A DNA stretch of 64,000 nt from assembly GCA_028023455.1 (NCBI GenBank), contig JAQFVV010006312.1, positions 2,893,898 to 2,957,897 of the forward strand. The letters run 5' to 3'. Under the pieces are notes generated by a model that saw only the letters and a program-made list of their open reading frames with translations, made no database searches and was not told the origin of the DNA. Below, one piece after another: positions 28,761 through 44,437 of this stretch (positions within the stretch are counted from its first letter, which is position 1; every line of letters starts with the position of its first letter). Both the position numbers and the translations under genes were made by a program. The stretch comes from Epiperipatus broadwayi. Its lineage: Eukaryota; Onychophora; Udeonychophora; Euonychophora; Peripatidae.

Positions 28761-29900
28761 TAAACTCCTACAGTGCATCAATTATGGAGCTGGATTTTTT
28801 TTTTAACCATATATTGTTTCAAACCTGGTGGATTTAAAAAAGGATATCGATAGGAAGAATATTATAAGAAATTTATAAAGCAGTTTTCACTTTTTTTAAT
28901 TAACAAACAATAATTTATTTAGATTTGTAAATAATAATTCAAATTTATAATTTAAAGTACAGAATAACTAATAATCATAACAATAAAAAAGAGAATGTGC
29001 AGTAATTTAATTTATTATCATGGATGCTAATAATAATTTTGATTTTACAGTATCTGCTATATAAAAGTTGTTATTATAATAAATAATATAATTATAATAA
29101 ATACAAAGTAAATTTGAGTAAACTTTTCCGCTCCTTAAGAAATAACACGCATAGCTTTATATATATATGAAAGCGTTTGTGCATTATAGAAATTCATATA
29201 ACAATTAAATAAAAAATAAAACTAATATTTTATGACTCTCCATTATCAACAGAAAAACATATAAATATTGGTATAATATAATTATAATAAATTAAAAGTA
29301 AAATCGAATAAAAATTTTTCGCTGCAAGGCAAATGACATTCGTAGAGTTATAGGTGTATGCAATCGTTTAAACACTACACAAACACACACTCACCCACAC
29401 AATAAAAAAAAAAAACTAATATTTTATAAACCTCCATTATCAACAGAAAATAATATATATATTCAAATATAAAGATTATAAAATTTATATGAGGATTATT
29501 TAATATTTTATAACGCCATAAATCTTTACTAATATTAACCAATCAACTGTTTTGACTTTATGTAAGTGTTATGATCCCTCTATATTCATAGGTATATATT
29601 TAAAAAAATATTTAAAAAAATTATAAAAATGAATATTGTTCTCCGTCTTTTTATTTAATTCAGTAGTATTCTTATATATATAACTTTAAACATATAGGGG
29701 TATGAGAGCCCACAAGTTCCATATGGAATTTCATAAATTCTATAGGTATCAAGAGGAATTGGGTTCTTAGATCCGAACAGAATGTTGTCAATATTTTGAT
29801 TAATAGTATATATAGTTTTGGTGTTATGGACCTTTAGGAGATTTGTGACTTTGTTTGTGTGATTTCTTTTGTATAAAATACATAAATTCTAATCACTATT
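28761..29900. other. intron 2 stretch with nothing recognised
   Basis: AT-rich. The words AATATTTTATGACTCTCCATTATCAACAG (29226) and AATATTTTATAAACCTCCATTATCAACAG (29420) show an old ~190-bp direct duplication. Nothing else recognised. Confidence 0.4.
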
Positions 29901-29915
29901 GTTTTTTCTCCTTTT

Positions 29916-30160
<245 letters not shown>

Positions 30161-30271
30161 TGCACTACTGCTACTATTTAAGGTAAAGCTTAAATTTGTG
30201 ATTTCTATGTGTTAAAATGAGTTTATTTAAAGGCTCTGTCTTATTTAATAATATTAAGCAGATATAAAGGA

Positions 30272-30447
30272 GGTTTTCGTTACATTACTGTTCCTTTAAC
30301 CTTTAAGATCATGTTAAATTCTGCTAGATATTTTATAGAAAATAGATGGTTATATTTATGGTTTTCGTTACATTACTGTTCCTTTAACCTTTAAGATCAT
30401 GTTAAATTCTGCTAGATATTTTATAGAAAATAGATGGTTATATTTAT
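30272..30447 (+). repeat. perfect 88-bp tandem duplication
   Basis: GGTTTTCGTTACATTACTGT starts at 30272 and again at 30360. All 88 bases appear identical in both copies, so the duplication is recent or kept identical. It contains no ORF. Confidence 0.95.
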
Positions 30448-30657
30448 TGGAATATCAACTTAATTCTTTTGAGCTACTGATAATGCCATGTTTTATTGGA
30501 AGAAAACACATGTCTAGTAAATAGTTAATTGATTTTTATCATCAAATATTGATGCTTGAATTATTGGAAAATTTCTAAAGAGAGGATCAGAAAATAACTT
30601 AGCATTCTTATACATTTATATGATATTTAATTAATTACGCATGTATATATTTATATA

Positions 30658-30836
30658 TAATAAAATATATTCTACTAAAGTATGTAGACAATTATCAATC
30701 ATTGATTAAGTTTTAACAGGCATACACTGTGTCAAGGGCCTGACTCAACAAAATAACAAATATTGTTTTGTACCAAAAATGTATTACAATAATGTTTGAG
30801 AATTATCTACATACTCTTGTAGAATATATTTTATTA
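30658..30836. mobile_element. small fold-back (MITE-like) element
   Basis: 179 bp with ~40-bp inverted ends: TAATAAAATATATTCTAC...GTATGTAGACAATTATCAA against, in reverse, TAATAAAATATATTCTAC...GTATGTAGATAATTCTCAAA. No coding capacity. Flanks are TA-rich, so a TA target duplication cannot be proved. Confidence 0.65.
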
Positions 30837-30869
30837 CACATTATTTACTACATATACATGTATTATAGT

Positions 30870-30897
30870 TTATATATATATATATATATATATACTA

Positions 30898-30941
<44 letters not shown>

Positions 30942-30965
30942 TAGTATATTAATATATATATATAT
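30870..30965. repeat. TA-rich palindromic array
   Basis: TA runs arranged around ACTAGTTTTATATAT and ATATATAAAACTAGT, giving a self-complementary array. Confidence 0.85.
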
Positions 30966-33900
30966 GAATAAAGATAGCAAGAAGGATAAGTATCAATAAG
31001 ATAATTTGATTAAATAAAAATATGTAAAATATATACGCAATAGAACTATAATTTATACACAGCTTTATTAGACAAAAACTTCAGAACTATTAGATATAAA
31101 TCATAAATATATTCACCAGGTAAAATTCTTTTACAATTTGATAATTTGTATTTAGTAATGCAATTAACTTTCAAGCATACAATGAAATCTAACTCTACAA
31201 AAATTTAAAGAACATTCTAATTTTAAATGATACAATCTTTACACCCTTTAAAAAGCCTATATTCTCTTGATTATACAGGCTAAATGAACAATGATTATTC
31301 AAATCAAAGCAACTAATAAAGTAAGTAAAGAATTTAGGTTTTTTAAATAAAGAAATTGTATAGAACAACTTGATCTGATCTGATCATGATTAATACATTA
31401 CTGATAATAAATTATTTAAATATGACTTTATCTCTAAAATAACTGTAAGAACATCATAAAATTATTAGTTAATAATAAATGGGATGTAAAAAAAGTTCAT
31501 CACAAATTAAGTATGTTTATTTGACTTATAGTAAGTACCGTGAATGCAAATAAAGATGTATGATTTGTACAAAGCATACATATATGTATATATACATGAA
31601 ATATAAGGAAGGACATATAAGTCCCAAAAATGTATATATTTATATATAAAAACAATTACTGACTATTTTTAAATTTGAAATAAATTGAAACAATATTAAA
31701 TTTTCAAAATCAATCTACCTAATTTTAATTTCATTTTTGTAAATTGACTTCATAATAGTAGTTATTGCAGCTTTTAAGTATATATATATATTGTAGTAAT
31801 TAGCCCTCACAGTGAATTAAAAAAGGATGTGCACAATTTTTATAAAAAAATGTTTTTTTCATTTTTATAGTGTATAGTTGCAGTCAAAATTATCACTTTA
31901 TAAATAGAGATCTGCTGTGTATATTTGTTTTAAATGTAAAATATTTTTGTTTAAACTATTTATTTTTTTGAAAGATGTTGAGATTAAAATCTTTGACTCC
32001 CATTTAAGTGAATAAGTTATTTTACATAAAAATAAAGGATGACTGAAATAATATAGACAATTATTTTAGTTTTAATATTTCTCAAATAATATTTATGTAC
32101 TGATATGTATTTAAAAAAACAAGGAAGGAATAAGATTTAAATTTAATAAAATTATATAACAAATAATTATTTAAGTTATAATTTTATTACTTTTTATAAA
32201 TATTAAAATTAATTTTAGAAATAGTTGAATGCAATGCATTCAAAAACAAATGTTCAAGTGTGTGTGTGTGTGGCATGGTATGCAATGTGGATAATGGAAA
32301 ATTTTAGCATTATTTGATTTCTAGGAGAAAACCATAATAATTTTGAACATAATTTTGCAGTAAGAGGGGTTGTTTACCTAAACAAAAAAAAACTTGGTAG
32401 TTGATAAGAAAATTTTGATCCAACTAGATCATCTTTTAATGTAGTTTTTAAAAATGGAAATAATAGTAAAGTTATTAACCATAATAGTCATCTAGATAAA
32501 AATAGTCCAACAGAATTTGGGAAGCCTACATTCCAGTTACCTATATTACTGCTGAATCTCCATGGCATAATGTTAAAATATTACAAAATCCTATATTAAA
32601 ATAAAAGCCTATCTAACAAAAAAAAATCTATATTTTCTAAACCTCAGCATTAATGAAGTTACATTTTAAAATATCCAGAGAAAGAAGGTTGCTGCATGAA
32701 CTAATTAGTAAGTTTATCAACATTTCCAATAATTCTTAAATTTTAAGTCAACTTGAAATCATTTAGACAAATTTTGGGAACAATAGACATTTTACCTAGA
32801 ACTTTTAAAATTTAACAAGAATGAACTTTGTTTTGGTAATCTTCACTTTCTTATGTTATCAACAAGAATCACCAAGAAGACCACTGAAAATTGGAGTGAA
32901 AGTGAACTTTGAATTTAGGACTTTAGAAAAAGAAAGACATTATTTTTATTAATAATAATTTTATTATGAATTGTTGCTATGCATATTTTCCTCTTAGACC
33001 TCCCAAAGAAACATTACTGGAAAATAGCAAAGGTAATATTTAATTATTATTTTTTTGCTTTATATGTAATACATATTTGCAAAGATCCCATATAATATTT
33101 GGGTGTGAATAGTTATACATATATTAAGAGTTATATAATGATTATTAAAATGTACTATTGTTATAAATTTTAAATTGTATAATACATCATTCTAGGGTAA
33201 AAGGAAATGTATAGATATTTAGTGAGTTGTTAGAAATACAAGTGCTTGAAGTCAGGCATTGGTAAACTTCACTTACTACATGAATAATTTGAATAGTGAT
33301 CTTTATATACTTCACATTGTCATATGCAATAATATATATTTATTTATATAAGAGATGGTGAATTTCTCTTGTGACAAAGTTGTTTTACTGGGAGATAGAA
33401 ACTCTCTCATTGTGTAGCTATTCATTTTTATGTAAGTGATGATAAAATTCCTCTTATTATATGCTAAATGGGAATATGTGTGAATACATGCAGCAATATG
33501 TTTTTTTTTTGCTTTAGCCACTTCATTAAATATGTCACTATTTGTGATCCTAAGTTAGTTTGTTTAGCAGTTTCCTATATTATATTTGCATTAGTAGATA
33601 AGTTCAATGTATTATTAAAAGGAATTTTTACCTGAAAAATACATATAGAAACTGTATTTTAAATTAGCTGTTTATTTTATTAGCAAATAATTATAATATT
33701 CTTTTATATGACCCTGTTTAAGATAATTTTTTTAGCTTCTTGACAACATGCTTAACCAGATCATATTGCTAGATGATTGAAGTTTGTCTTAAATTTCTAA
33801 AAGTAAAATTTGCATTTTTTTCCCGTGATGAAAATTTTGAGAAGCTTTTTTTTTACAGCTTTAAAATTCTCATATATTTATTTTCTAATACTTTAATTTT

Positions 33901-34819
33901 AAAAAAATTCTTAAGATATCATGAAAATCAAATAATTGGTATTTCAAAGTAACTGAAAGTATACAATGATGAGTAGTCATTGTATATTTGGCAATCTCAA
34001 ACTTTGTAAGTGTCCTTTGAGAAAATATTACAATGGTAGAAAAAATATTATAATAGTCTCAAAAACTTGATTTTTTGTAACATTTATGATTATATTCATA
34101 TTGTAATTGTGTAATAATTATTAAAAATCAAAAATAAATATTATATATTTACTTGTTACAGAAATGTTTTATTTTTAAATATAAAAGAATATATTCTTCT
34201 GAATATTGTTACTATAGAGATTATGGTCACAGGAAATACAACTGTCTAGAAATGAGATCACTCAGCAGATGGTTATAATATTTAGTGATATTGTAAAAAT
34301 TATGAAAAAATTTAAAATTTTAAAGCATAAATTTATGGATTTAATAATTATTAAAAATAATACATTCATATTAAAAAAAAAAACATCAAAGATTTCATTC
34401 ATTTTGCAAATTGAATTGGCTCCACCTAAAATTTGATAATATGACAGCATTTTGTTTTGATTAAAATCTAATTTTTAAAATAATTCTGAAAATCAAATGT
34501 CATTTTTTAAAATTTATTTAATTTCTAAACAAAAATATCTACCGAATGAGGTTAAATTTATTATATTCTAATAATTAGTAACGGTTTAATATTAAATAAA
34601 AGTTGAATGCTTAAATCTAGTGAGAACAAAGAAATCTGTCAGAATACAGGAGATTTAATATAAATAGCACCATTTCACTTTGGATTTTTTCTTTAATACT
34701 TTGAGAATTTGTAGTAACTTCATAAATGTTTTTTATTAGTGATAATATAAAATCACTTAAATGTCAATAAAGTGTATATATATATATATATATATATATT
34801 GTAAATATCAATAGGTCGA

Positions 34820-34867
<48 letters not shown>

Positions 34868-37740
34868 TATCTGGCTTGTTAGGCTAAGTTTGAAGACTTT
34901 ACTGGTCTGAAAAATTCACGCTTGCAAACTGATAAAAACGTTTTGCATAAACACTTGGAGTCAGTGGTTAGATCTAGTTTTTAACTCTATCCTTCACTGA
35001 TGATAGCAAATTTGGCTTGAAATCTGCTGATCTGATGGTGAACAAATGAAAGAGTTAGTGAATTCTGACTCTTTTGTCATTTATGTAAACAAATATTTAC
35101 ACTTGTTTTGGTGATTTTGGTGAAACACCATCTATCATATATATATATTTAAATGTGGTTTTTGTGTATGTATTGAATAACTATGACATTTTGATATTTA
35201 CTCTGAGATATTAAATACACATACACTAATATTTTCTTCTGTCTAGCCATATTAAATTACTATTAGATAATAGAACATTGTAATATAAAGAAGAAAAGGA
35301 TGATGTTTACTTTAAAAAAGGCTTTGGGATTATTTGTTTACTTATTTTAAATATATTTCAGGATCAATAAAATGCCCCTTTGATTTTACAGCATATTTAA
35401 ATATGTTTTATCTTTTATAAATTTAACTAGCCAGAAATGAGACATTTATTATTATTGATGTATTATTTATAATTACAGTTTTGATTTATCCTGTTCATAG
35501 GAAATATTAAATTAAAAAAGCCAACCTCACTTCCTATTATCTTAATATGTATGGATCACTTTTGCTATCCAAATATGTAGAAGATTTGAAGAGCCAGCTT
35601 TCAACATTATTTAAATCTGGGACAAACATATTTATTTATAATTTCACTCACTATTGATTAATATGTAACCTTATTATATGTGGCCAAGTAGCAAACAATA
35701 AAGAAATAGCCTTGCTTTAGTAATTTAACACTAAAAATATTATTAATATTGAGCTGTTTGTATAATGCAATAGGTGCAGATGTGAGTATACATGTATATT
35801 TAGATGATTGTAAATAAAGAAGTTTATTTACTGTATTGTAATCACCAACTGCTCACCCATGGTTAAATTATCACTCATTAAGTTCTCTCTAGAAAATTTA
35901 TATATTGTTGTACACTAAACTTGGGTAACCAGCAGAAATTAACAAATTATTGTGATTAGTAGATAGAACTAAAAGGAAAAAAATAAGATGAATCTTTAGA
36001 AATGTTGAAGAAGGTATAAATAAAAAAAATAAAACTGTCTACCTTAATGCCTTTTTCCAAATCAGTAATACAACTAAAGGTATATTGAAGAAATTGCAAT
36101 TTCTGAAATTTTGCATTATTTCAGTTGCATAATTCAAATCCTTTACATTCATAGATCTCAATAGCAGATTATCTTTTGCATTCATAAATGATAATATGAG
36201 ATTATCTCTATCCATTAGATTAGATAACACAGTTGATATGCATTGAACCACCAAAAAAGACTGAAGTACTTAAAAACTTGTAGTCAGTTTGTTATATACT
36301 CCATATAATTAATAATATATTAGTATATGTCACTGTATTAATTAAGCATTGGTATTTTAATTGATTAAATGTTTTAATTAAATAGCCTATGCTTGTCATA
36401 TTAAATAATCAAATCAATATCCAACTGCAATATAAAATAGTTTCTAAGTTTAGATAATTAGAATAATTTTTTTTTGATATTGCATCAGAGAGCATGAAGA
36501 GCTTATATAATACTTTCTTTAAAAGATAATTATTGTAAAATATGAAATAAGTTAGAGCAACTTACAACATTGCAGTTTTCTTAATATTTTGATAATAGAA
36601 AATGTTTTGTAATAAACAGTTGTTTTTTTAATGTTATCAATAGCTATAATACCATAATTAATTGAGATATATACAGCAATTAATGTAACTCTTTGCTAAA
36701 GACTGAAATATTCTTATGGCAAAATAGTGAAAAAAAATTATGTTATGCCAAAAATTAATTAATATTATAAAACTTTATTTTTGATATCTAAAACATTATT
36801 CTCTTTTTATATGTATACAAAAAGAGAGAAAAAATTATAGTAATAAAAGTTTTATATTGTAATTTCATCATATCTTCCTGCTGTAACCATAACTTTGGTT
36901 TCAATCCCAAATCAAATAAGTATTTGAAATTTTTAAAAGCCACAATCAGACTTAGCATGTGTTTTAGATATTGGCCTACAATTTAACCATGCTCTATGCT
37001 AATATTGGCATGGTATTCTTAGCAAAAGATTGAAACAAGCAGAAAATGTTTAAATCCGCATCACGCTATAATCTTCAATTCTGGTGAGTAATGATTCCCA
37101 TTCATTGTTTTCCTATAGAAAGAGGAGGAGCGTTTGGGGAGGCCTTTGTACTGCAACAAGCTATTTAAAAATTTATTTATCTCATTTACCTTATTTTACA
37201 TATTTAGAAAGAAAATTAAAAAGTAAACTGAAGTTATAAAAACAATCAAAAGATAAATCATCATTTAATTAAGTGAAACAATTAATTTAGTTATAAGTTT
37301 AAATAACCAATATATGAATCTTTTTTTTTTTTCAATGGCAAAACTGTATTTAAGAGTTAATCTTGATTTTTAACTAATTATAAGTTTACAAAGGAAAGTT
37401 ATTAAAAAATATCTTCAAAAATCGTTTACTTTGGTTAATATTTGTTTACGTTTGCAAAAACAATAAGTAGTAACACATTTAAAAAAAAATAATACCCTTA
37501 AGTATATGAAAATAGACAATAAGAAATCAATTTTACGATTTTATTACATTTATTTGAGCAATGAGGATATTAATTTTAATATTTTAAATATAATTTTTAT
37601 TTTGATGCTAAAGTATTTATATATTTAAATATGTATTTGGAAATAGCACTGTGCTACAGGGATGAATGAATAATCTCTGCTTAAAAACTAATGAGTTACT
37701 CGGTAATAGAGCACTATTATTAATTTCTATTTAGCCTTGT
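30966..37740. other. intron 2 stretch, mostly featureless
   Basis: Nearly 7 kb of AT-rich DNA. It has a TA array at about 34775-34865 around an ATCAATAGGTCGATAT core. The 34866-35140 segment is somewhat richer in GC and could be part of an old repeat, but I cannot name it. The 62-71 residue ORFs here look like chance ORFs. Confidence 0.4.
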
Positions 37741-37746
37741 TTTATC

Positions 37747-38096
37747 CTTATTCCCAGACTAGTCTTCTAACTTAAAATCTTCATCAAAGAGAAGTTTCGA
37801 ATTAGGATTTAGTGCACTTGGAATTTTTGGGTCTAATGTACTTCTCATTTAGCATTACACATTTTTCTCTTTATTTATACTGGTTTAAAATCTACATACC
37901 TATATAAGAAAATTGATTTGGATTCAAAACATTAATATATTTATGAATTTCACACTAGAAGCTTGAAAATGCAAAAAGAGTAAAAAGAGACGGATGGATA
38001 AAAAATGCAATAGAGTGTAAAAATGCAAGTGCATTAAATCCAAGTTTAGAACTTCTCTGATAAAAGCCTTAAGCCAGAAACTAGTCTGAGAATAAG
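37747..38096. mobile_element. fold-back element, ~150-bp arms
   Basis: CTTATTCCCAGACTAGT at the left pairs with ACTAGTCTGAGAATAAG at the right, and AAGAGAAGTTTCGAATTAGG and GTGCACTTGGAATTTT have diverged reverse complements at matching distances. No ORF. A MITE or fold-back transposon is likely. Confidence 0.7.
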
Positions 38097-38939
38097 AATA
38101 GATGAATACTGAATAAGATTTTAATCAGCATTACATTTAGTATCTATTGATTACTCAAGTTTGCAATAAATGAGAAAGTTAGAATTCGAAATAAACAATT
38201 ACTGAAAAGCATTGCATAAGCTAAGATAACATGATGTATTTTTTTTATTTATTTATGTATTATAATATTTTTAACGTTTCAAAAACTACGGGCTAATAAT
38301 ATAATAACAATATGTTAAAAATTTATTCTAATTTAATTATTTTCCAACAAAAAATAACAAAAGCTACCCTAAGTATGATATGTAACTATACCATCAATTT
38401 TACTCAGAGCAATATATTTCCTCATTTCAAATGATATTAAAAATATATAATATAATCAGTAACAAACTAAGCTAGTGACATATATAAATCTTTTTAATAA
38501 ATAATGTCTTTTATATAGCATTCATTTATCACAACCTTTAATAAAAAGAATACAAAAAATATATATTTACTTCTACCTTTATCTATATTTTCTGATTTTA
38601 TATATGAACTATAGTTTTTTTTTTGTTTTTTTTTTTTTAGAAAAACAACAATTATATATATATATATATTTTTCCAATACATATCTTTACAAAGTACTTA
38701 GCAAAATAAAACAGTTTTGCTTTAAAATAAAAATGACAAATTTATTTTCTAAATATTTTTCAGCTTTAGACTTTTACTACTAAGATGTAATCATATATAT
38801 AATTCTTTTTAAATGCAAAATATTTATCAGATTTTTCTATTTGAAATTTTTAAAAACATTTTATAAAAATAATATGTAACTTTTTTTAAATAATTTTTTT
38901 TATATAAATAATATTACCCAACAAAAAAGCAGAGAAGTA

Positions 38940-39232
38940 GCAAAGTAATTTGACAAAAAGTAGAAAAAAAACTGAATCTCAGTTAATTTGCCAAAATTGG
39001 AAAATATCAGAGATTTTAAGAATCTAGACTTGTTATAAAACAATTCAAAATTGCAGGAAAATTGTCATTTCCAGAAGGCTTTTGAGGCTCAAATAAATCA
39101 TAAAAATCAAAAGAGCCTCAAATGCTTTTATGAAATGACAAGTCCAGATTCTTAAAATCTCTGATATTTTACAAGAATGGCAAATTAACTAAGATTTGTC
39201 TTTTTTTTATTTTTTAGATGATTACTTTGTTA
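38940..39232. mobile_element. fold-back element, ~110-140 bp arms
   Basis: AATCTCAGTTAATTTGCC pairs with GGCAAATTAACTAAGATT, ATATCAGAGATTTTAAGAAT with ATTCTTAAAATCTCTGATAT, and CTTTTGAGGCTC with GAGCCTCAAATGC around a short loop. The left arm carries an extra ~35 bp (near 39030-39060) absent from the right, which dates an insertion or deletion after formation. Confidence 0.7.
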
Positions 39233-39442
39233 TTTTTTTTTACTTTTTGGTTGGCTAGTACTGTTTACATAAAAACATTATTTTGAAAAATATATTCTTT
39301 TAGTTATTACTTTGTTAAAACTAAAAAAAAATCTCCAAGCAAATTTCAAAAATGTGGTCATATGGATAGAAACATACAAAACCAGACAAGTTAATAAAAC
39401 ACATATAATTAATATGTTGCATACATTCAAACTAATTTTTAA

Positions 39443-41630
<2,188 letters not shown>

Positions 41631-41659
41631 AAAAAATTTCAACGCTTTCCCAAAAATGC

Positions 41660-41770
41660 TCAGCAAATTAAAAATACAAATTCACTTGAATTTGAACCTA
41701 GGTTCGAGCACAAACAGAACTACTTCATCTCAAGGCCTTTATGGGAAAGTAGATAAATTTCAGCAGAGTT
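41660..41770 (-). repeat. possible tRNA-derived SINE relic
   Basis: On the minus strand a GGCCTTGAGATGA word (weak box A) is followed by CTCGAACCTAGGTTCAAATTC, whose AGGTTCAAATTC is close to box B. The spacing is roughly tRNA-like. No target duplication seen. A poly-C run of 10 lies at about 41825. Confidence 0.3.
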
Positions 41771-42594
41771 TATTTTACAGAAACCAAATTAAACATCGTT
41801 GATAATTCTAGGACGCCAATTTGTCCCCCCCCCCCATTCTGTCTGGAATTTTAAATCATCATATGCATTATAAAAAATATTAGAATTATTTAATATTTCA
41901 TCAAAAATATTTGCATAAGAATTATAATAAAAATATATACAATATTTAAGAAAATAACTATTTTTATGGCATTATTCCTAACAAAAAATATATCTAAAAA
42001 ATAATTGCATTTTTAATTACATAATTCTAAATTTAAAATGTTATGCTAATATGTTAATAGATTTGTATTACATTTTATATAAAATAATAATTAAATATTT
42101 GCTACTATTAATAATACGGTGTAAATATTTTGAAAAAGTTAACAAAACAGTTATTTTTTTTCTGTTTTAATAAATATTAATTATATTAAATATTATTTAT
42201 ATTGTGCTCATGCGAGCTATAAAGATAATTATAAATCTTTAGGCCGTTTTTAAAAAAATCATCATAAAATTGTGTTTATTACTATTTATTTATATAACCA
42301 ATTATTTTAAGCAATTAAATAAAATTAAAAGTTATCCCGCATTTCTTTATAAATTGTATAGAAAATTGTTGAACATCTATCTTGTCGTCTTTTTCTCTCT
42401 TTCTCTATTATTTTCACGTTTCGTTCTTATCAGTGCATCTTTTACCTTAGCTTAACCATATCGCAAATATCCATTAATATTACCAGAAATCAAACTAATC
42501 AATCTCACTCTGTATGTATTTTTAAAACATCCACTTTATTTTTTATTTCAATTAAATAAGATATACAAACATAGCTCATGTTGTAACTTAATTT

Positions 42595-42775
42595 CCATAT
42601 GCTGGTTTAGCATGAAATACGAATATTGGTGATTATTTATCTTTTCAACATGTGTGTGATCAGGTGGGTCAGCAATATGAGATGGCACTGAGAGTAGTGG
42701 GTCGTGTGAAAGCCTGAGTTCGAATCCCGAATATATTACATATATAAATGCAGGTTTAAGCCTGAACAATGTATT
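42595..42775 (+). repeat. partial copy of the tRNA-like repeat with best box B
   Basis: GCTGGTTTAGCATGAAATAC and GGTGATTATTTATC match the 10.7-kb copy. The segment then runs GTGATCAGGTGGGTCAGC...GCCTGAGTTCGAATCCCG. GAGTTCGAATCCC is a near-consensus box B about 60 bp after a weak box A (TGATCAGGTGG). This copy best shows that the family contains a tRNA-derived part. Confidence 0.7.
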
Positions 42776-43303
42776 AAAGATATACTTTAACTTCAGATAT
42801 ATGTATTTTATGTATTTCAAACTTTTATTCCATCACCCATTCCTGAAACATATGATCAAAGACATGAGAAAAGAATAAATAATTCTCCAGATGCATGTTT
42901 CTTGTTAAATCAATATTCGTCATTTTGACCCAGATTACAAACCGTTGTACATATTTCATCACTTATTTATTTGTATATAGATAACAATTCACTACAGTTT
43001 TATTACAACTGTCAAACTTTCTGCACTCACAACTTTGAGACAAACTACTCAATATATTGAGTATTTTTATTGTTCTTTGTTAAACTAGAAATTATTCTTT
43101 GGCCAAATATACTTTTTAATTTTTACTTAATAATATCTGTACAGGATTATATCAATACTTAGTTTCTTTGCTCCTATTGATAGTTTTAATAAATTCATTA
43201 CACTCTTCTTGTGCTTGTTAGGGACTAGTTTTTATTTTCTTTTAAAACTTTTAAATAATATAAAAACTCTGTCAGATAATGAAAATTATTCTACCCGAAT
43301 AAA

Positions 43304-43475
43304 GCGTGATAAACAGAGCAGCCAAAATGCAAAAATATTAATTATAAACAACAATTTGCCAAGCGCTTTCGGTTCCAATATGTCACCATGATTCTGGTAT
43401 GCAGTACCAAAAGCGCTTGGCAAATTGTTGTTTATAATTAATGTTTTTTCATTTTGGCTGCTCTGTTTATCACGC
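43304..43475. mobile_element. 172-bp fold-back element with 66-bp arms
   Basis: Arms 43304-43369 and 43410-43475 are nearly perfect reverse complements (GCGTGATAAACAGAGCAGCC ... GCCAAGCGCTTT). The 40-bp loop reads CGGTTCCAATATGTCACCAT and onward. No ORF and no clear target duplication. A MITE-like hairpin. Confidence 0.8.
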
Positions 43476-44179
43476 AATACTTTTGTAAAGGGGTGTATAA
43501 TACTTTGCACTGTCATATATTTTCAAAGTGTTGTTCTTATCAATGCAACTTTTGCCTTACTTGAATCTCATCGCAACCATCAATCAGCCCAGAAGTTAAA
43601 CCACCCGCTCTCCTTCTGAATGCAATTTTAACATATCTATTTCACTTTTTTTTTCCATGTGTGTAAGATATAAATTGTATAGAAATTTGCCAAACATCTA
43701 TCACACCCTTTCTCACTATTTATCTATCTATATGTATTAGAATTGTCTTTAAATATCTCATTTCAGAAAAATCATCCAGCAAAACGCTTAAATTAAAGCG
43801 CTGCTAATCAGGCCAGGCAATTAGCGGGTGATGAGAGTTTTGAGTTGCTATAGTTGTTTTAGCTTTTAAGTAGCTGCTAAAACAATTGCTATATTTATTA
43901 TATAAGTAATTAATAAATTTTATATATAGAGAGAGAGCGTGTGAGAAAGAAAGAGAAAAAAAAAAAGAAAATAAGCAATATAACATTTCAGGCAGATTGG
44001 TAACAACGCTATGATCATTTAATACTCTAAAAATATATATGTGTGCATATGTATATACACTCACATAATTTATGAAAACAAAATTACCAAACAGAAAATT
44101 CTCAAAAATAAGATATGTTTGATATGAAAACCTTTTTAAAGAAATGTAATTTATTTTCTAATTTAAAACTAGATAATTA

Positions 44180-44437
<258 letters not shown>

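Larger units (their letters stand above)
42345..43720 (+). repeat. diverged direct repeats flanking a tRNA-like copy
   Basis: TTCTTATCAGTGCATCTTTTACC (about 42423) recurs as TTCTTATCAATGCAACTTTTGCC (about 43535), and ATAAATTGTATAGAAAATTG (about 42349) as ATAAATTGTATAGAAATTTG (about 43670). The two words occur in opposite order in the two places, as expected for pieces of an old repeat array. Identity of the repeat is unknown. Confidence 0.5.
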
